Translations under genes and position numbers: made by a program
Part shown: in pieces, positions 9,050-19,190 of the stretch
Layout of the letters: each line of letters begins with the position of its first letter
Position numbering within the stretch: the first letter of the stretch is position 1
From: Acanthamoeba sp. SK_2022b
Taxonomy: Eukaryota; Discosea; Longamoebia; Acanthamoebidae
Reading direction: 5' to 3'
Assembly: GCA_027943245.1 (NCBI GenBank)
Contig: JANDJZ010000476.1
Location: 1-30,675, forward strand
Length of the DNA stretch: 30,675 bases
Notes under the pieces: generated by a model
The model's database searches: none
The model's input: the letters and a program-made list of their open reading frames with translations, nothing else
What the model was told of the DNA's origin: nothing

Positions 9050-11501
9050 TTGGCGTTGATTTGGGAGGAGTCCGAACGTACGCTCCAGGTCCTGCGGAGA
9101 CGGAAGATGGTAGCTGATCCGACGCCCGACACAATGTCGAGAGCGCAGTTGATATTGTTGATCTCGAGGCATTTGTTGGCGACCTTGATCCACTTTTGGA
9201 TGACCTTGGCTCGCGCCTTTTCCGTCTTTTCCAACACGATTGATGTCGTCACCACTCCTGAAATCTGCACGCGCCTTAGTCAGCATGTGTTTGTGCATGG
9301 GCGTGCGCGGTGTATGGTAGAGTACGTAGTTGAAGTGTTTGACGAGCCGCCGAACGTTCACGCAAAGGTTTGGTCGCCTCTTCCAGCGTTGCTCCTGCCA
9401 AGGCACGGGGTTTACCGGCTGACGTCTCCTGAAGTAAAAGAACGGGCTAGCGCGAGGCCAGCGAGAGGCGCATACCAGTAGCTCCTCATGTGTGAGTTTT
9501 TGAAACAGATCGTAGTCCATCAGTGTGAGCTGCCGTGCCAGCACATCGGATTTGATCTTGACGTGACGCGACATGTCACAACAATTGTGAGCCACGCTTG
9601 CTCGCGCACACAGGAAGGGCGCAACACTACAACAGTGGTTTGTAGGCCGGTAGATAAGGCCTCTACCTTGAGCAGGTCCAGGGCCTGATACTGCTTGGTG
9701 ATCTCTTCGTCGTTCATCTGTGGCCAGGTAGAGATGTGAGCCATGCGCCACAAAATAACTTCAATACAAAATTAAAACAAGAGAGAGGCAGGGCCGACCT
9801 CATCTTCGGTGACACCTTCATCCTCGGAGCTGTCCTCATGAGCGTCCTCGCTGGGCTCGTCGCACGCGGCGGTAGCGGCGGCACTCTTTAGAGCCTCGAG
9901 GTTGGCACGGAGGCCGGCCAGCTGGTTCCCAAAGAAGCGGACGTTGTGTGGTGTCGTGGCTCGCTCCAGGAACTCCTCTAGCTTGTCGCGCATCGCCGAA
10001 GGCGACGGGCCGTTGGGCACAAAGGGCGACGAACGGACGAAAGGGCCCGCGTATTTGGTCAACCACTTATCGAGCATGTGCATGACTCTGTCACACACGC
10101 ACGCCACCAGACGAAAGTTAAACACAACACCGACCATCTCGCAGCTTATTAGGGAGGGCCTCACACGCACCTCAATTGCGTAAAATGTCCTTTGTACTTG
10201 CTCCACAGTCGCTGGAAGGTGAGGGAAGCGTGCGGGTGGGCCGAGCCTTCGAAGCTGAATGATGACGAACGAAAAAAGACGGAGGAGGACAAGAGAGGGA
10301 AGTTGAGTGCTTGTTCCGCTGATTCTCGTGTGGCTGGACACAGCATGCTGTGCGGGGAAAGGCAGTACAAGTTGATGACAAGATCGAGCACGTGGCCGCT
10401 GTCGGCAAACAGCGTGTGGGTGATCAGGAAGGCCGAGATGCCCTTCTCGCCTGCATACACCGCGAATCGCGTGAGGTCAACACATAAGCTTGTGCGCGGA
10501 GAGGAGGGTCTCGTACTGTTGGGCGTGTCCTCGGTCAGCAGGAAGTTGAGGATGCCCCACACCGTGCCGCCCTGCAATGCCTGTCGGCCGACAAAAGTAA
10601 GACACGCACGCACTGATACACGCCAAGGCATAAGGAAAGACTTCAGAGATGGGTGATTACCTCGTGCGACGATCCGTCGTCCACACTTACGACGGAGCTC
10701 ACGATGACCTGTCTGTTGGCCAATGGAGTCTTATGGTAGCTACCCGGCTCTCCTTCCTCTTCGACATCATCATCGTCATTGTCATCTTCTTCAACTTGTT
10801 CTTGTTCGTCGTCGCTTCGGCCTTCAGGCTGGTGGCCATTGCCACTGGATCCAGCAGCGTCTTCATCCACGAAGCCCCGCTTTACTTCGGTCTTAGAATG
10901 CTTCTTGTTCTTCCTCCTCGTGGCGTTGCCCAGCCCTTCTGCGTCGCCATCGCCCTCCATCATCTCATGCTCGGTCTTGCCGGCGAGCACGCGCTCTACC
11001 AGCGCCGCGATATACCACTCCTTCCACGCGCCAATGGCCCCGGGGTTCTCGTGCAGGTCTTCTGGCATCGGCTTGGCGGATTCCTGCTTCCGGCTTGTAG
11101 CGTCCTTGGTCTTGGTTTTGGCCTTGATCTTTGTGTCCTTCTTGTCGTGTCTGGCTAGTGTCGTCTCCGGCAGAGAGCGACGGGAGTGGTGGGAGTAGAG
11201 GGGCGTACGGTTGAGCTTGTCGATAATGCGGCGAGTATCGTGCATCACATCAGTAGGCAGCTGCCACCCATTGCTCAGCGCCAGCGCCCTCCACACCCTT
11301 GGAAAAGAACTATTTGTTTGTGATAATACAAAAATTGCCTATTAAATTTTAATTTTGGTTAATAAAAGGGAAAAAGGCGAACCCGTTGTCTGAGGCGAGA
11401 GTGCGCCAGGTCTGATTGACCATGGAAGCGCGGGAGAGGTCGGCAGCGTCTCCTAAAAGTCCCAATATGTAAAGCAACACTTCCTCAGGCAGCCTGTCCA
11501 T
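8298..11501 (-). CDS. F-box and RasGEF (CDC25) domain protein
   Basis: Exons: 11501-11383, 11297-10661, 10580-10517, 10450 to 10171 (may hold one further intron of uncertain ends), 10087-9799, 9717-9667, 9556-9476, 9394-9326, 9264-9082, 8939-8816, 8743-8616, 8509-8433, 8379-8298; about 727 residues. The N-terminus MDRLPEEVLLYILGLLGDAA is an F-box. It is followed by a long Lys-rich then Asp/Glu-rich linker (to about residue 250), a RasGEF N-terminal module (GGTVWGILNFLLTED, then FLITHTLFAD), and from about residue 481 a CDC25 domain (SDVLARQLTLMDYDLFQKL, NINCALDIVSGVGSATIFRL, PYLGMYLVDLAFISDGNP). It should load GTP onto a Ras-like GTPase, and the F-box may tie it to an SCF ubiquitin ligase. 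It is head to head with the PARG-like gene. Confidence 0.9.
8997..9048. repeat. (GT)n microsatellite in a RasGEF intron
   Basis: About 26 uninterrupted GT units lie in the intron between the exons ending at 9082 and starting at 8939. On the coding (minus) strand the tract is (CA)n, starting about 34 nt after the donor. The long Val-Cys and Thr-His open frames over it are repeat artefacts. Confidence 0.97.
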
Positions 11502-11612
11502 GTCGCCTGGCGTCTCTTCACGAAAACAATTTTTATTTCTGTTCGTTTTTCCCTTTGGCACGTCTGAGAAAACCTGTTTTTTTCCCGAGTTGCATCTTCC
11601 CTGAAGGCAACG
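11502..11612. promoter_or_regulatory. Compact divergent promoter, RasGEF / PARG-like
   Basis: Only 111 bp separate the two start codons. The stretch has T-rich tracts (for example around 11531-11550 and 11577-11583). Both genes must be started from within it or from inside each other's 5' ends, which makes coupled expression likely. Confidence 0.5.
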
Positions 11613-13410
11613 ATGCGGACAACTCGAACTGGCAGAAGCTCGCGCGAGGACCGCATAGAAAGAGAACCACAAAAGCCCCCTATGGACCGGCCAACGCGCA
11701 CGTACAGCAACGCCAGACACGGTATTTGCTCGTTTCCAGTTTGTGAGCAATGCGGGTCCGTCGCTCACACCACTGCACAGGCGCCGGGGCCGATGGCACC
11801 TTCAATGCGGAGGGGTGGCTCTACGCCTTCAACAAGGCAAGCCTGACCCGTAACGGAGGCGCCCTCCGTTCGCTTAGGTGTGCAGCCTCCTCAAACACGA
11901 ACAGCTGGCCCCACGCTTGGCCGAGGCACCTCGCTCACATGTGCCCCCAATCGTGCAGGGTGGACATCATCGAGGACACGGTGCGGTGCTGCGAGCAGCT
12001 GCACTACACGCTCCTCACAGGCGAGCAGGTCGCCATCACCACTCCCGAGGCCCTCCTCGAGCAGGTCCAAGCGTACGTGGTGCCACCGTGCCGTCGCCCT
12101 TGTGCGTTTTTGGATCCTCACGACTCCCACGTATAGGTGCGAGATGCATACGCTGCGCCAGTTGTCGTCGGGCAGCCCTGCGCGCCGCTTCGCTGAGACG
12201 CAGTACGAGGTGGTGCAGGGCGACTGCTTGGAGGCGGCCATCGACCTCAAGCTCAACCGCGGCCTCAACCCGGCCGTGCTCAACATGGCCTCTCACCGGC
12301 GTCCCGGCGGTGGCTACAAGTACCTACCTGTTTCCTCCTCTCCCTTCCAACTGGAGTGCTACTCACTTACCTGAGCTTTCTCTGATCTCTGTGTGCGGGG
12401 TGTTGTGTAGGCATGGGGCGGGGGCGCAGGAGGAGAATCTGTTCAGGCGGAGCAACTACTACCAGTCGCTCGAAGACCCAAAGAAGATCGACTCCAGCCG
12501 ACGGTGGCAGTATCCCATGCGCGACTTTGCTGGTGTCTACTCGCCCTCGGTGCGCGTGTTCCGCGCGGCCGAGGCCAAGGGCTACGAATTCCTGCCGGAG
12601 CCCGTGAGTCTCGACTTCATCGCCGTTGCCGCTTACTCTCATCCGCAGCTGGTCACCACTAAAATCAATGGCACGTCCACGACTAGCATGATTCTACGGC
12701 GACACAACACATGTCCCCAACATGACGGCGACGAGAGGACCGGCAACCGCTAACACGTGATGGGCCTGCAGGCAAGCCGACGCTGCGACTAGCGCCCGAG
12801 GTGGTGGTGAGGACCAAGGACAAGATCAGACTCATCCTCAACATGGCCGCGCATCACCAACACGACGCTCTGGTGCTCAGGTAAGAGACATGCCGGATCA
12901 CCCATCAGTGATGGTGAGAGTAGTGGCACTGACACCAGGTTTTTCGTGTGGTTTGGTCTTGTTCGCCAACATTGACCAGTGCGTTTGGCTGCGGCGCCTT
13001 CTGCAATCCGCCGGACCACATGGCAGAGCTGTTCAAGGACGTGCTCGAGCAGGAGTACAGCGGCTGCTTCAAACACGTGTGCTTTGCTATTTTCGGTACA
13101 GCCGCCTGCTTGACGTCACTCGCGTTAAGTGGATAGTTGGGTCTCCCGGCGGGGACAAGAGGCCTGAATGAGTCGCTAATGCGATTGCGTTTCTTCGCTC
13201 ACGCTGCCTTCTCCACTAGATGACCACAACTCACGCAAGTCGCACAACCCGCACGGCAATGTGCTGCCCTTCAAGCGCGTGTTTGGACTGAGCACATCGG
13301 CGGACGAGCCCGAGGATGGCCAGGCGCGACCACAGCGGGGCGGCCGAGGCGATGCGCTGCGCAGTTCGGCCAGAGACAAGGAGGTCAGACAGCGAGGTGG
13401 ACGTGGCTGA
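11613..13410 (+). CDS. Microbial-type poly(ADP-ribose) glycohydrolase (PARG) family protein
   Basis: Exons 11613-11721, 11781-12072 (may hide an intron between 11837 and 11958), 12137-12319, 12411-12651, 12777-12880, 12980-13095 and 13220-13410 give about 411 residues. The catalytic loop of the bacterial-type PARG family is intact: PGGGYKHGAGAQEE, with GGG at 191-193 and the catalytic Glu pair at about 202-203. It is followed by the family motifs RRSNYYQSL and SAFGCGAFCNPP, the second typical of the macrodomain core. The N-terminus is basic and the C-terminus Arg/Gly-rich, suggesting nuclear or RNA-associated location (inference). The enzyme should remove ADP-ribose chains from proteins. Its family is commoner in bacteria and fungi than in animals. 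Acceptor at 12776 (gcaag) rather than the nearby cag was chosen to keep phase. Confidence 0.88.
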
Positions 13411-14312
13411 AACGCGGACTGGCGAGGGACGTTGGCCACCAAACCGAAAGCATGAATGAGCGAGCAGATAACAAAGCCGTCATGGTGCGGGACTGCGGTT
13501 ATTTTCTGGCTCAGCATCTGTCCCGCGCATATGGGACGATGTTTTGTTTGCGCTTGAGTTTCGCGAGACGTCTGCGCCATGTTCCGTCGTATCATTTTGA
13601 AGTTGTCATGAGGTAAACGCCTACCATGTCGTTGGCCCTGCCCTATGAGTGTTGAACATGTGACTTCCAGTCACCAGGCACTTTTAGGTAAGCCAGTTAC
13701 AGAAATTGAGTATCTTTTGTGGCCTTGCACATCTTTCAGAGTGTTGTTTTACAGTTTATGCATGTTAAGTGAACATTGTCTCAAGAGCCATTGAGTTTTT
13801 TCTTAAACACTGTTAACCTGATGTGTGTTGTACAGAACTCCACCAGGATCCATTGTTTTGGTTTGCCAAACCAGAACAGGGGATGCAATCCTTGTTCAAT
13901 AGATGATCCCTTGAGGTCAATCACCCAGTGGCTAGAGAGGTCATCCATAGAGATACTCAGAGAGGCATTCTAGCTCAACATGCAGGAGACACAGTGGAAT
14001 TGCATCAAGTTTGCCTTGAGACCCAGCTTCATTCCTTGGAGGAAAGTGTGTTGGTGCTTGTCGCCACATGGTTGCAACTGCAAACTTCCAGGATGCAAAA
14101 ATTGTCAAGGCATCTTTGCAAAATGGAAATTGGCGAAATCTTCATTCACAATAATAGTAGTTTTCTATCTGTTGGTTGTAGCATATCTTCTATGCCAGTA
14201 CTTCTAAGCCAGGGTAATTGAGTGTATCTTATTAGCATGTATCATCTGTCGGCAAACCACCAGATGGTGGTCTAACACCCTTTCCAGCACCTCAAGTGAC
14301 TTTGAGGGCCAA
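13411..14312. other. AT-richer intergenic island
   Basis: This 902 bp gap lies between two convergent stops. From about 13600 to 14340 the base composition is clearly poorer in GC than the flanking genes, with T-rich and A-rich runs that are rare elsewhere outside introns. It holds one noteworthy small open frame (13980-14207) and no similarity I recognise to the flanking genes. It could be a decayed transposon, a transferred fragment or an untranslated region. Confidence 0.6.
13980..14207 (+). CDS. Small Cys-rich, membrane-spanning open frame (hypothetical)
   Basis: This 75-residue frame starts with ATG at 13980 in the AT-richer island. Its middle has a cysteine cluster, C-W-C then GCNCKLPGCKNCQG, reminiscent of CXC-type metal-binding knuckles seen in some nuclear and transposon proteins. 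Its end is a hydrophobic stretch of about 20 residues (TIIVVFYLLVVAYLLC) that would span a membrane. The same frame is open upstream from 13776, broken by one stop at 13971-13973, so this may be the remains of a longer gene. No function is claimed and it may not be expressed. Confidence 0.25.
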   Translation: MQETQWNCIKFALRPSFIPWRKVCWCLSPHGCNCKLPGCKNCQGIFAKWKLAKSSFTIIVVFYLLVVAYLLCQYF

Positions 14313-17300
14313 TCACCAGTATCCCTGTTCAAGGAAGGGGAGCAAAGCTGTCAGGGCTCCCCAGTGATAAAACTGGCCTCCTGTGCAATCAGTAGCATTC
14401 TGTGCGTGCCCCAAACATGTGAGACCGGAGCGCTCACAATGCACGTAACAGATGTACCGAACCTTGAAAGGGCTGAAGTTCTCGCAGATGTGGTGATTCA
14501 GGCGCCACTGTTCCAAGAACATCGCCTGCATCTGGTTCACCATCGCTTGACGCGCCAGTCTAACACCAGGTGCCTCATCGTAGGCCTGCAGTCCCCAGTA
14601 TGTGAACTGCACCAGCGGCGCCCAGACAAAACCTGGCGGGCATGTGTCAATGCCCGCAATGCGGCCGATCAGAGCGGAAGGTCAAACCAGGAGTACGTGC
14701 CCCGCCAGTAGATGTAGGACGCAGGCTTAAAGAACGAGCGGTCGTCGAAGCTGATTGACGGCATGCCCCACCAGCATTCGTGGCTGTTGGCGCTGTTGTG
14801 CGGCCAGTTGCCAGTGGTGTCGATGCAGAACCGCGAGCTGTTGGTAAGCCAGGCTTCCACCACCCGCGTGGCTAACCTCGGCGAGGCGCCGGAGGTCATG
14901 AGCGGGTAGAAGGTGGTGGGACTCGTGCGCCGGTAGTACGACCCGTTGGTGAGCAGGTTCGAGTAAGACGAGTGCTCGTCGTCCCACAGGCCTGGGATAA
15001 GCAGCGATACCTCCTCGCTCCGCCGTGTCAGTTCGACGGCGGTATGCTCTCGACCAATGGCGGCGGCCAACTTGGCCAGCACGCTGCAGTCGAGCTGGAA
15101 AATTGACGTGGCGCCTACGTCGTTGAGCTGGAGCAGGTGAGTGGCAGGATTGAAGAAACTCTCGCAGTCGCCACCATCGCCATCATCATCTGCGCCGGGA
15201 CAGTCCCACATGGGGCTCTGGTCCTGCAACGGTATTACGTTAGCACAATGCCCGCTCTCTCTCTCTCTCTCTCACTCTGACACACGCGCACCACCGCACC
15301 GCACCGTACCCACCGCACTACCCCACCCCACCCCACCCCACCCCACCCCACCCCACCCCACCCCACCCTACCCCACCCCACCCCACCCCACCCCACCCCA
15401 CCCCCACCCCCACCCCACCCCACCCCACCCCACCCCACCCCACCCCACCCCACCACAACAGACACGCGATGGAGTACCATGCCCGACTCACCGCGGGCGT
15501 TGCCAATGCATGAGATATTGTTGCACAGCTGGGAACCCCAGGTCATGCCGTCCTTCAAATGGCGATTCTTGAAGTTGAAATCGTTCCATATCAGGAGATC
15601 GTCAAACAGGTACTCCACCAGCCACTGATCGCGATACTTCTGGAACAGCTCGAAGAGAATTTTCGATCCAACCGCCGGCTCTGCGCGATCAACGGTCTGC
15701 ACAGCGCACGCGCGCGATTGTCAAACGACTGGCTTCACGGACAACTACTATGTCATTAGAAGCGTACCTTTGCCCCGCCAGCGGCCCAGTTCGGCACAAA
15801 TCCTAGCGAAGTTCGAGCCTGTGCGGTGCAAGGCTCGTGTCAGGGAAGACAGTGTTTATCTGGGAGAGAGCTCGTACTTTAGTGATCTGAATGATATTGG
15901 AATAGGCGATGTCCTTCATGAGCGGGTCTAGGCCGGCAAGGTAGCTGCCAAAATAGTTGTCCCAGTCGAACATCACGTAGGCCCACTCCTCTCCGCGAGG
16001 GTTGGGCGCCAGCCACGTCCAATCACGAGACGGGGGCACTATGGGACCTGGGTAATATGGTCAGAAATGGACCTTCGTCGACCAACTCTACCAATCCATG
16101 AACGCACCCAGTTCGACGGGCACGTAGAACGTGTTCCACATGATACCACTTTGGATGGCTTCCTTGACCTCCGACAGGTTGCCGTACTTCTGATATCTCG
16201 CCAGCTCCACTGCCCTGTGGACATGAAAACAAGCGGTTGATATTTTGGCAGGATTTCAGGTAATGATAGCTTACTGGGTCTTGGCCAGCACGCTCTTAAT
16301 GTCGTTCACCGTGAGTGAGGATGTAGTGGCCAGCCCCACCGGGCCTTGATTCAGCGGCACTATCAGGTTGGGCCCGTCCGTTGGGGGAAGTCTCTGCTGG
16401 AAGTGAGTGTTAGTGGCGGCCGGCTGTCATAAGTAAACTGATGGTGCTGTGCCTGGGGCTGGTCGTCGAGCGAGAACGCCTTGCTGGTGATTATATATAG
16501 ATCGCTGGTGGGGAGATTGTAGGGCTCGTGGTGCAGCTGCCGGCTGGATGGCGTGCTCACGTTACCCACGCGGCTCCAGGCATAGTTGCCCACCACCCGC
16601 ATCACGTAGTCATCGCACGTGGTACCCGTGCACTGGACCGGCTCTACAAGCATCATCAAGTCTTCGCCATTGGGACCCGACACGCTGTAGGCCATCGAGA
16701 TGTTGATGCTCATCCACGACAAGTAGAGCTGCATGTAGGACTTGTCCACCGCTATGGGTCCCATGCGCAGCACTGGGCAGACCACCTTGTGACGGAAATT
16801 TGGGTGAAGCCACGCCACGTCTGCATCGATGAGTAGAATGTATGTGAGGTACCGATTGGGTGCACCGTGATATCATGGTCTGGTTGAGGCACACGCCAGT
16901 GGGGAGGTGGCACAGTTCGGTGCGGAAGCGCACGGAAGACGGGAGCAGAACGTGGTCGAGCATGTTGGACCCCACCCAGTGGCCCCAGCCGCGGACCAAG
17001 CCGAGCTGGAGCTCGCGTCGTCGCAATTCGTGGGTGTCGTAGGCCGGCACCAGCAAAGAGCTGGGGATGGGTGCGGGCTTCTCGCTCGACACATCCTGCA
17101 TCAGCACTTGCACGTGCACACTGCGCCCAGTTGCGTATCAAACAATGCACCTCCAGGACACCTATGCGTGTGCATACATACGGTGAGATTCCCTGTTTGA
17201 GCTTGTAGACGTGGAGTCGGACAGTCAGAGCAGTCTTGCTGAACACATTAATGGGGTTGTCTTGACCCCAGTCGAGCGTAGGCTGCGACGGAGCGAGACT

Positions 17301-17708
17301 GATGTTCGGCTCCATATAGGCGCCGATCTGGCACACCAGGTGATCATCAATCCACAGAAACGCGATAGAAGCCTCGTCGAAGGTGCAGAAGAAGGCGTAG
17401 GACGAGCCGGACTGGAGGTTGAGCGTGCCCATGACCTCCACTGATGATATAACCGGCGGGAGCGTGAACTCGAGCGTGGGGATCACTCGCGATCTATTGT
17501 TTTTCAACAATCAGAAAAGGAGTGCTGGCAGCAGCAAGGTGACGAACTTTGCGGGCTGGCCAGCAAGGGCCGTGTTGTTGTAGTAGTTGAGCAGCAGACC
17601 TGTAACGTCATTCACGCCGAACGTGCTGTCTGGCGTTATGGCCACCGTAATGCCTCCGCAGGCTGCCAGCGCCAGCAAGGCGACCACCGCGAAGTGGGGC
17701 AGGGTCAT
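14313..17708 (-). CDS. Secreted GH63-like glycoside hydrolase
   Basis: Exons in order: 17708-17548, 17493-17182, 17120 to about 16860, about 16811-16561, 16423-16275, 16214-16108, 16047-15878, 15818-15768, 15696-15478, 15223-14701, 14632-14463, 14399-14313. The junction near 16815-16865 is unresolved. A signal peptide (LPHFAVVALLALAACGG) heads the protein, followed by a beta-sandwich-like region to about residue 330. The C-terminal (alpha/alpha)6 catalytic half shows FDWDNYFGSYLAG, GFVPNWAAGGAK, ESGMDQSPMWD, YWRGFVWAPL, HICENFSP and FYHWGAL, the pattern of clan GH-G enzymes (GH63/GH37) including the ENxSP glutamate. It should cleave alpha-glucosidic bonds in a lysosomal or extracellular setting. 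It is not the ER glucosidase I, since no membrane anchor is seen beyond the signal. The substrate is unknown. Confidence 0.85.
15224..15477 (-). repeat. Intron with (CCCCA)n and (CT)n tracts
   Basis: This intron of the GH63-like gene joins ESGM to DQSPMWD in phase. It contains a nearly pure pentanucleotide array (CCCCA)n at about 15321-15453 and a CT run at about 15251-15272. On the coding strand the array reads (TGGGG)n, so both the non-template DNA and the nascent RNA could form G-quadruplexes. Confidence 0.95.
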
Positions 17709-17910
17709 CTCCACAACACAGCTGTGCCAAAGTTCGTTTTTTCTTTCTTAAGGCAAGAGCCTTAAAAGATGATCACCAGCGTACCTACCAAAAAGCATTA
17801 AAGTCAATGCAGCAAAGAAAAGTTCCCGAAGACAGAAGAGGGCCCAAGGTACCGGCTGCAAGGAAAAAAGGAAAAGGGAAAAGGGAAAAAGAGAAAATTG
17901 ACACGACAAG
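17709..17910. promoter_or_regulatory. Divergent intergenic region, GH63-like / Gemin2
   Basis: These 202 bp separate two starts that point away from each other. A purine-rich (GGGAAAA-type) tract precedes the Gemin2 ATG at about 17860-17897. No core promoter motif was recognised. Confidence 0.4.
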
Positions 17911-19184
17911 ATGGAGTGGCCTCGGGAAACGCCATCCTTCGAGGGAGAGCCCGCGGGAGAGGGCGAAGCAAAGGCAGGAGAGGACGCAGATGCCATCGTT
18001 GAAGAGGAGGAAGATGATTACATAGGACCACGTGCTTTCAAGATCGATGGCGAGCTTGGGCCAGAGGCCGGACCGCCCCTGGATGGCTTCGATTACCTCC
18101 GTCGCGTTCGGTAATGTTAGTCCTCATCCCTCTCTCAACCTGCAAGGTGTCATCATTTACGTTGAGATTGTGCGGGCAGGTGGGAGGCAAAACGTGTGCC
18201 CAAGGTGGTCAAATCCAACATCAACCCTCGACAATACGACAGGTGCCTCTCTCTGCCACCCCAGCAGCATCAACACGCACTGACGTGCTGCGTGTTGTTG
18301 TCGCGCCCGGTGGCCACACCAGCCTGCAGACAACTTTTCTGACTCCACCGCCAGACATCGCCGAGTGTCCAGAGGCTCTGCGACCCTCCCCCGAGTGGGA
18401 GCAAGCATTCCTTCTCGATTTTGATGCTCTGCGCAAGGTGCTAGCCAGCTACTTGCACATGCAACAACAACCTGCGCTCACTAGTTCGGCACGCGTGTAG
18501 GACCTCGCTCGCCGATATGAGACTGTGCCCAGGCCCAAACTCCCACAACCACTCCCTTCCATAAGAGTTGGAGTCCTCACTACTTGCACCCCGCCCTGAC
18601 TCGCCTTAACGCAAACGTGTGCATGTGTATTCGTCAACGGCTCAGGATGCCCAGCGGTGGAAGCAGGTCAACCTGGGCATACAGCGGCACGGAGACGAGC
18701 GCATTACTGTCACCCCCACCATGCCCACCATGTCCGTCCTTATGAACTTAGACATCGTACGACCTCGCCTGTTCGACTCTCTTTCTGTCTTCCCGTTCTG
18801 TTGGCCTCCAGAGGCCTTGTACCTCACGACACGACCGATTCGGCGCGACAGGTCTCTGTGAGGCAGCTGCTCGAATACCACATACGGTGGGCCAAGAAGG
18901 CCAAGCGCATTGACGAGGTGCACATGCAATGGCTCTACGCTCTTCTGTCCCGACTAGACAAGCCCATCGACGCCGACATGGCCTCCGCGCTCCGGTCGCT
19001 GCTCCGACGACTCGCCGAGGACCGGGCCCACCTGGTACCCCTTCCCCTCTTCCTTCCCTTCCAGTAAGGCGTTGACTTTGACGTGGCACTACGTCGTGTG
19101 CAGGAGAGCCAGCAAGACCCAGGGCTGCCTCCGTTGAACATACTGATCACGATCATTGCCAAGTACTTTGGCCAGGGTGGGTAG
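17911..19184 (+). CDS. gemin2: Gemin2 / SIP1, SMN-complex subunit
   Basis: Seven exons (17911-18110, 18180-18242, 18323-18437, 18501-18566, 18646-18756, 18852-19034, 19104-19184) join in phase to 272 residues, close to the 280 of human Gemin2. Diagnostic stretches are DYLRRVRWEAKRVPKVV near residue 60, the helical middle (VRQLLEYHIRWAKKAKRI), and the C-terminal LNILITIIAKYFGQGG, which matches the family's ending LN-x-L-I-x-I-I-x-x-Y-F-G-Q. Gemin2 holds the Sm-protein pentamer during snRNP assembly in the cytoplasm and binds SMN. The N-terminus is acidic. Stop codons of this gene and the next are about 6 bp apart. Confidence 0.93.
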
Positions 19185-19190
19185 TGACTA

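Noticed and set aside
8966..9059. Open frames coding poly Val-Cys or poly Thr-His
   Set aside because: They are translations of the (GT)n tract inside a RasGEF intron.
10649..11198. Plus-strand frames rich in Ser/Phe/Val opposite the RasGEF linker
   Set aside because: Antisense shadow of the Asp/Glu- and Lys-rich linker; no family features or supporting splice sites.
14290..14375. Imperfect inverted repeat (ATCACCAG ... CCAGTGAT) near the GH63-like stop
   Set aside because: Short, imperfect and partly coding; no target duplication or transposase frame supports a mobile element end.
15141..15572. Open frames coding Pro-His-Pro-Thr or Gly-Trp-Gly-Gly-Val repeats
   Set aside because: They are translations of the intronic (CCCCA)n array; the flanking frame belongs to the GH63-like gene.
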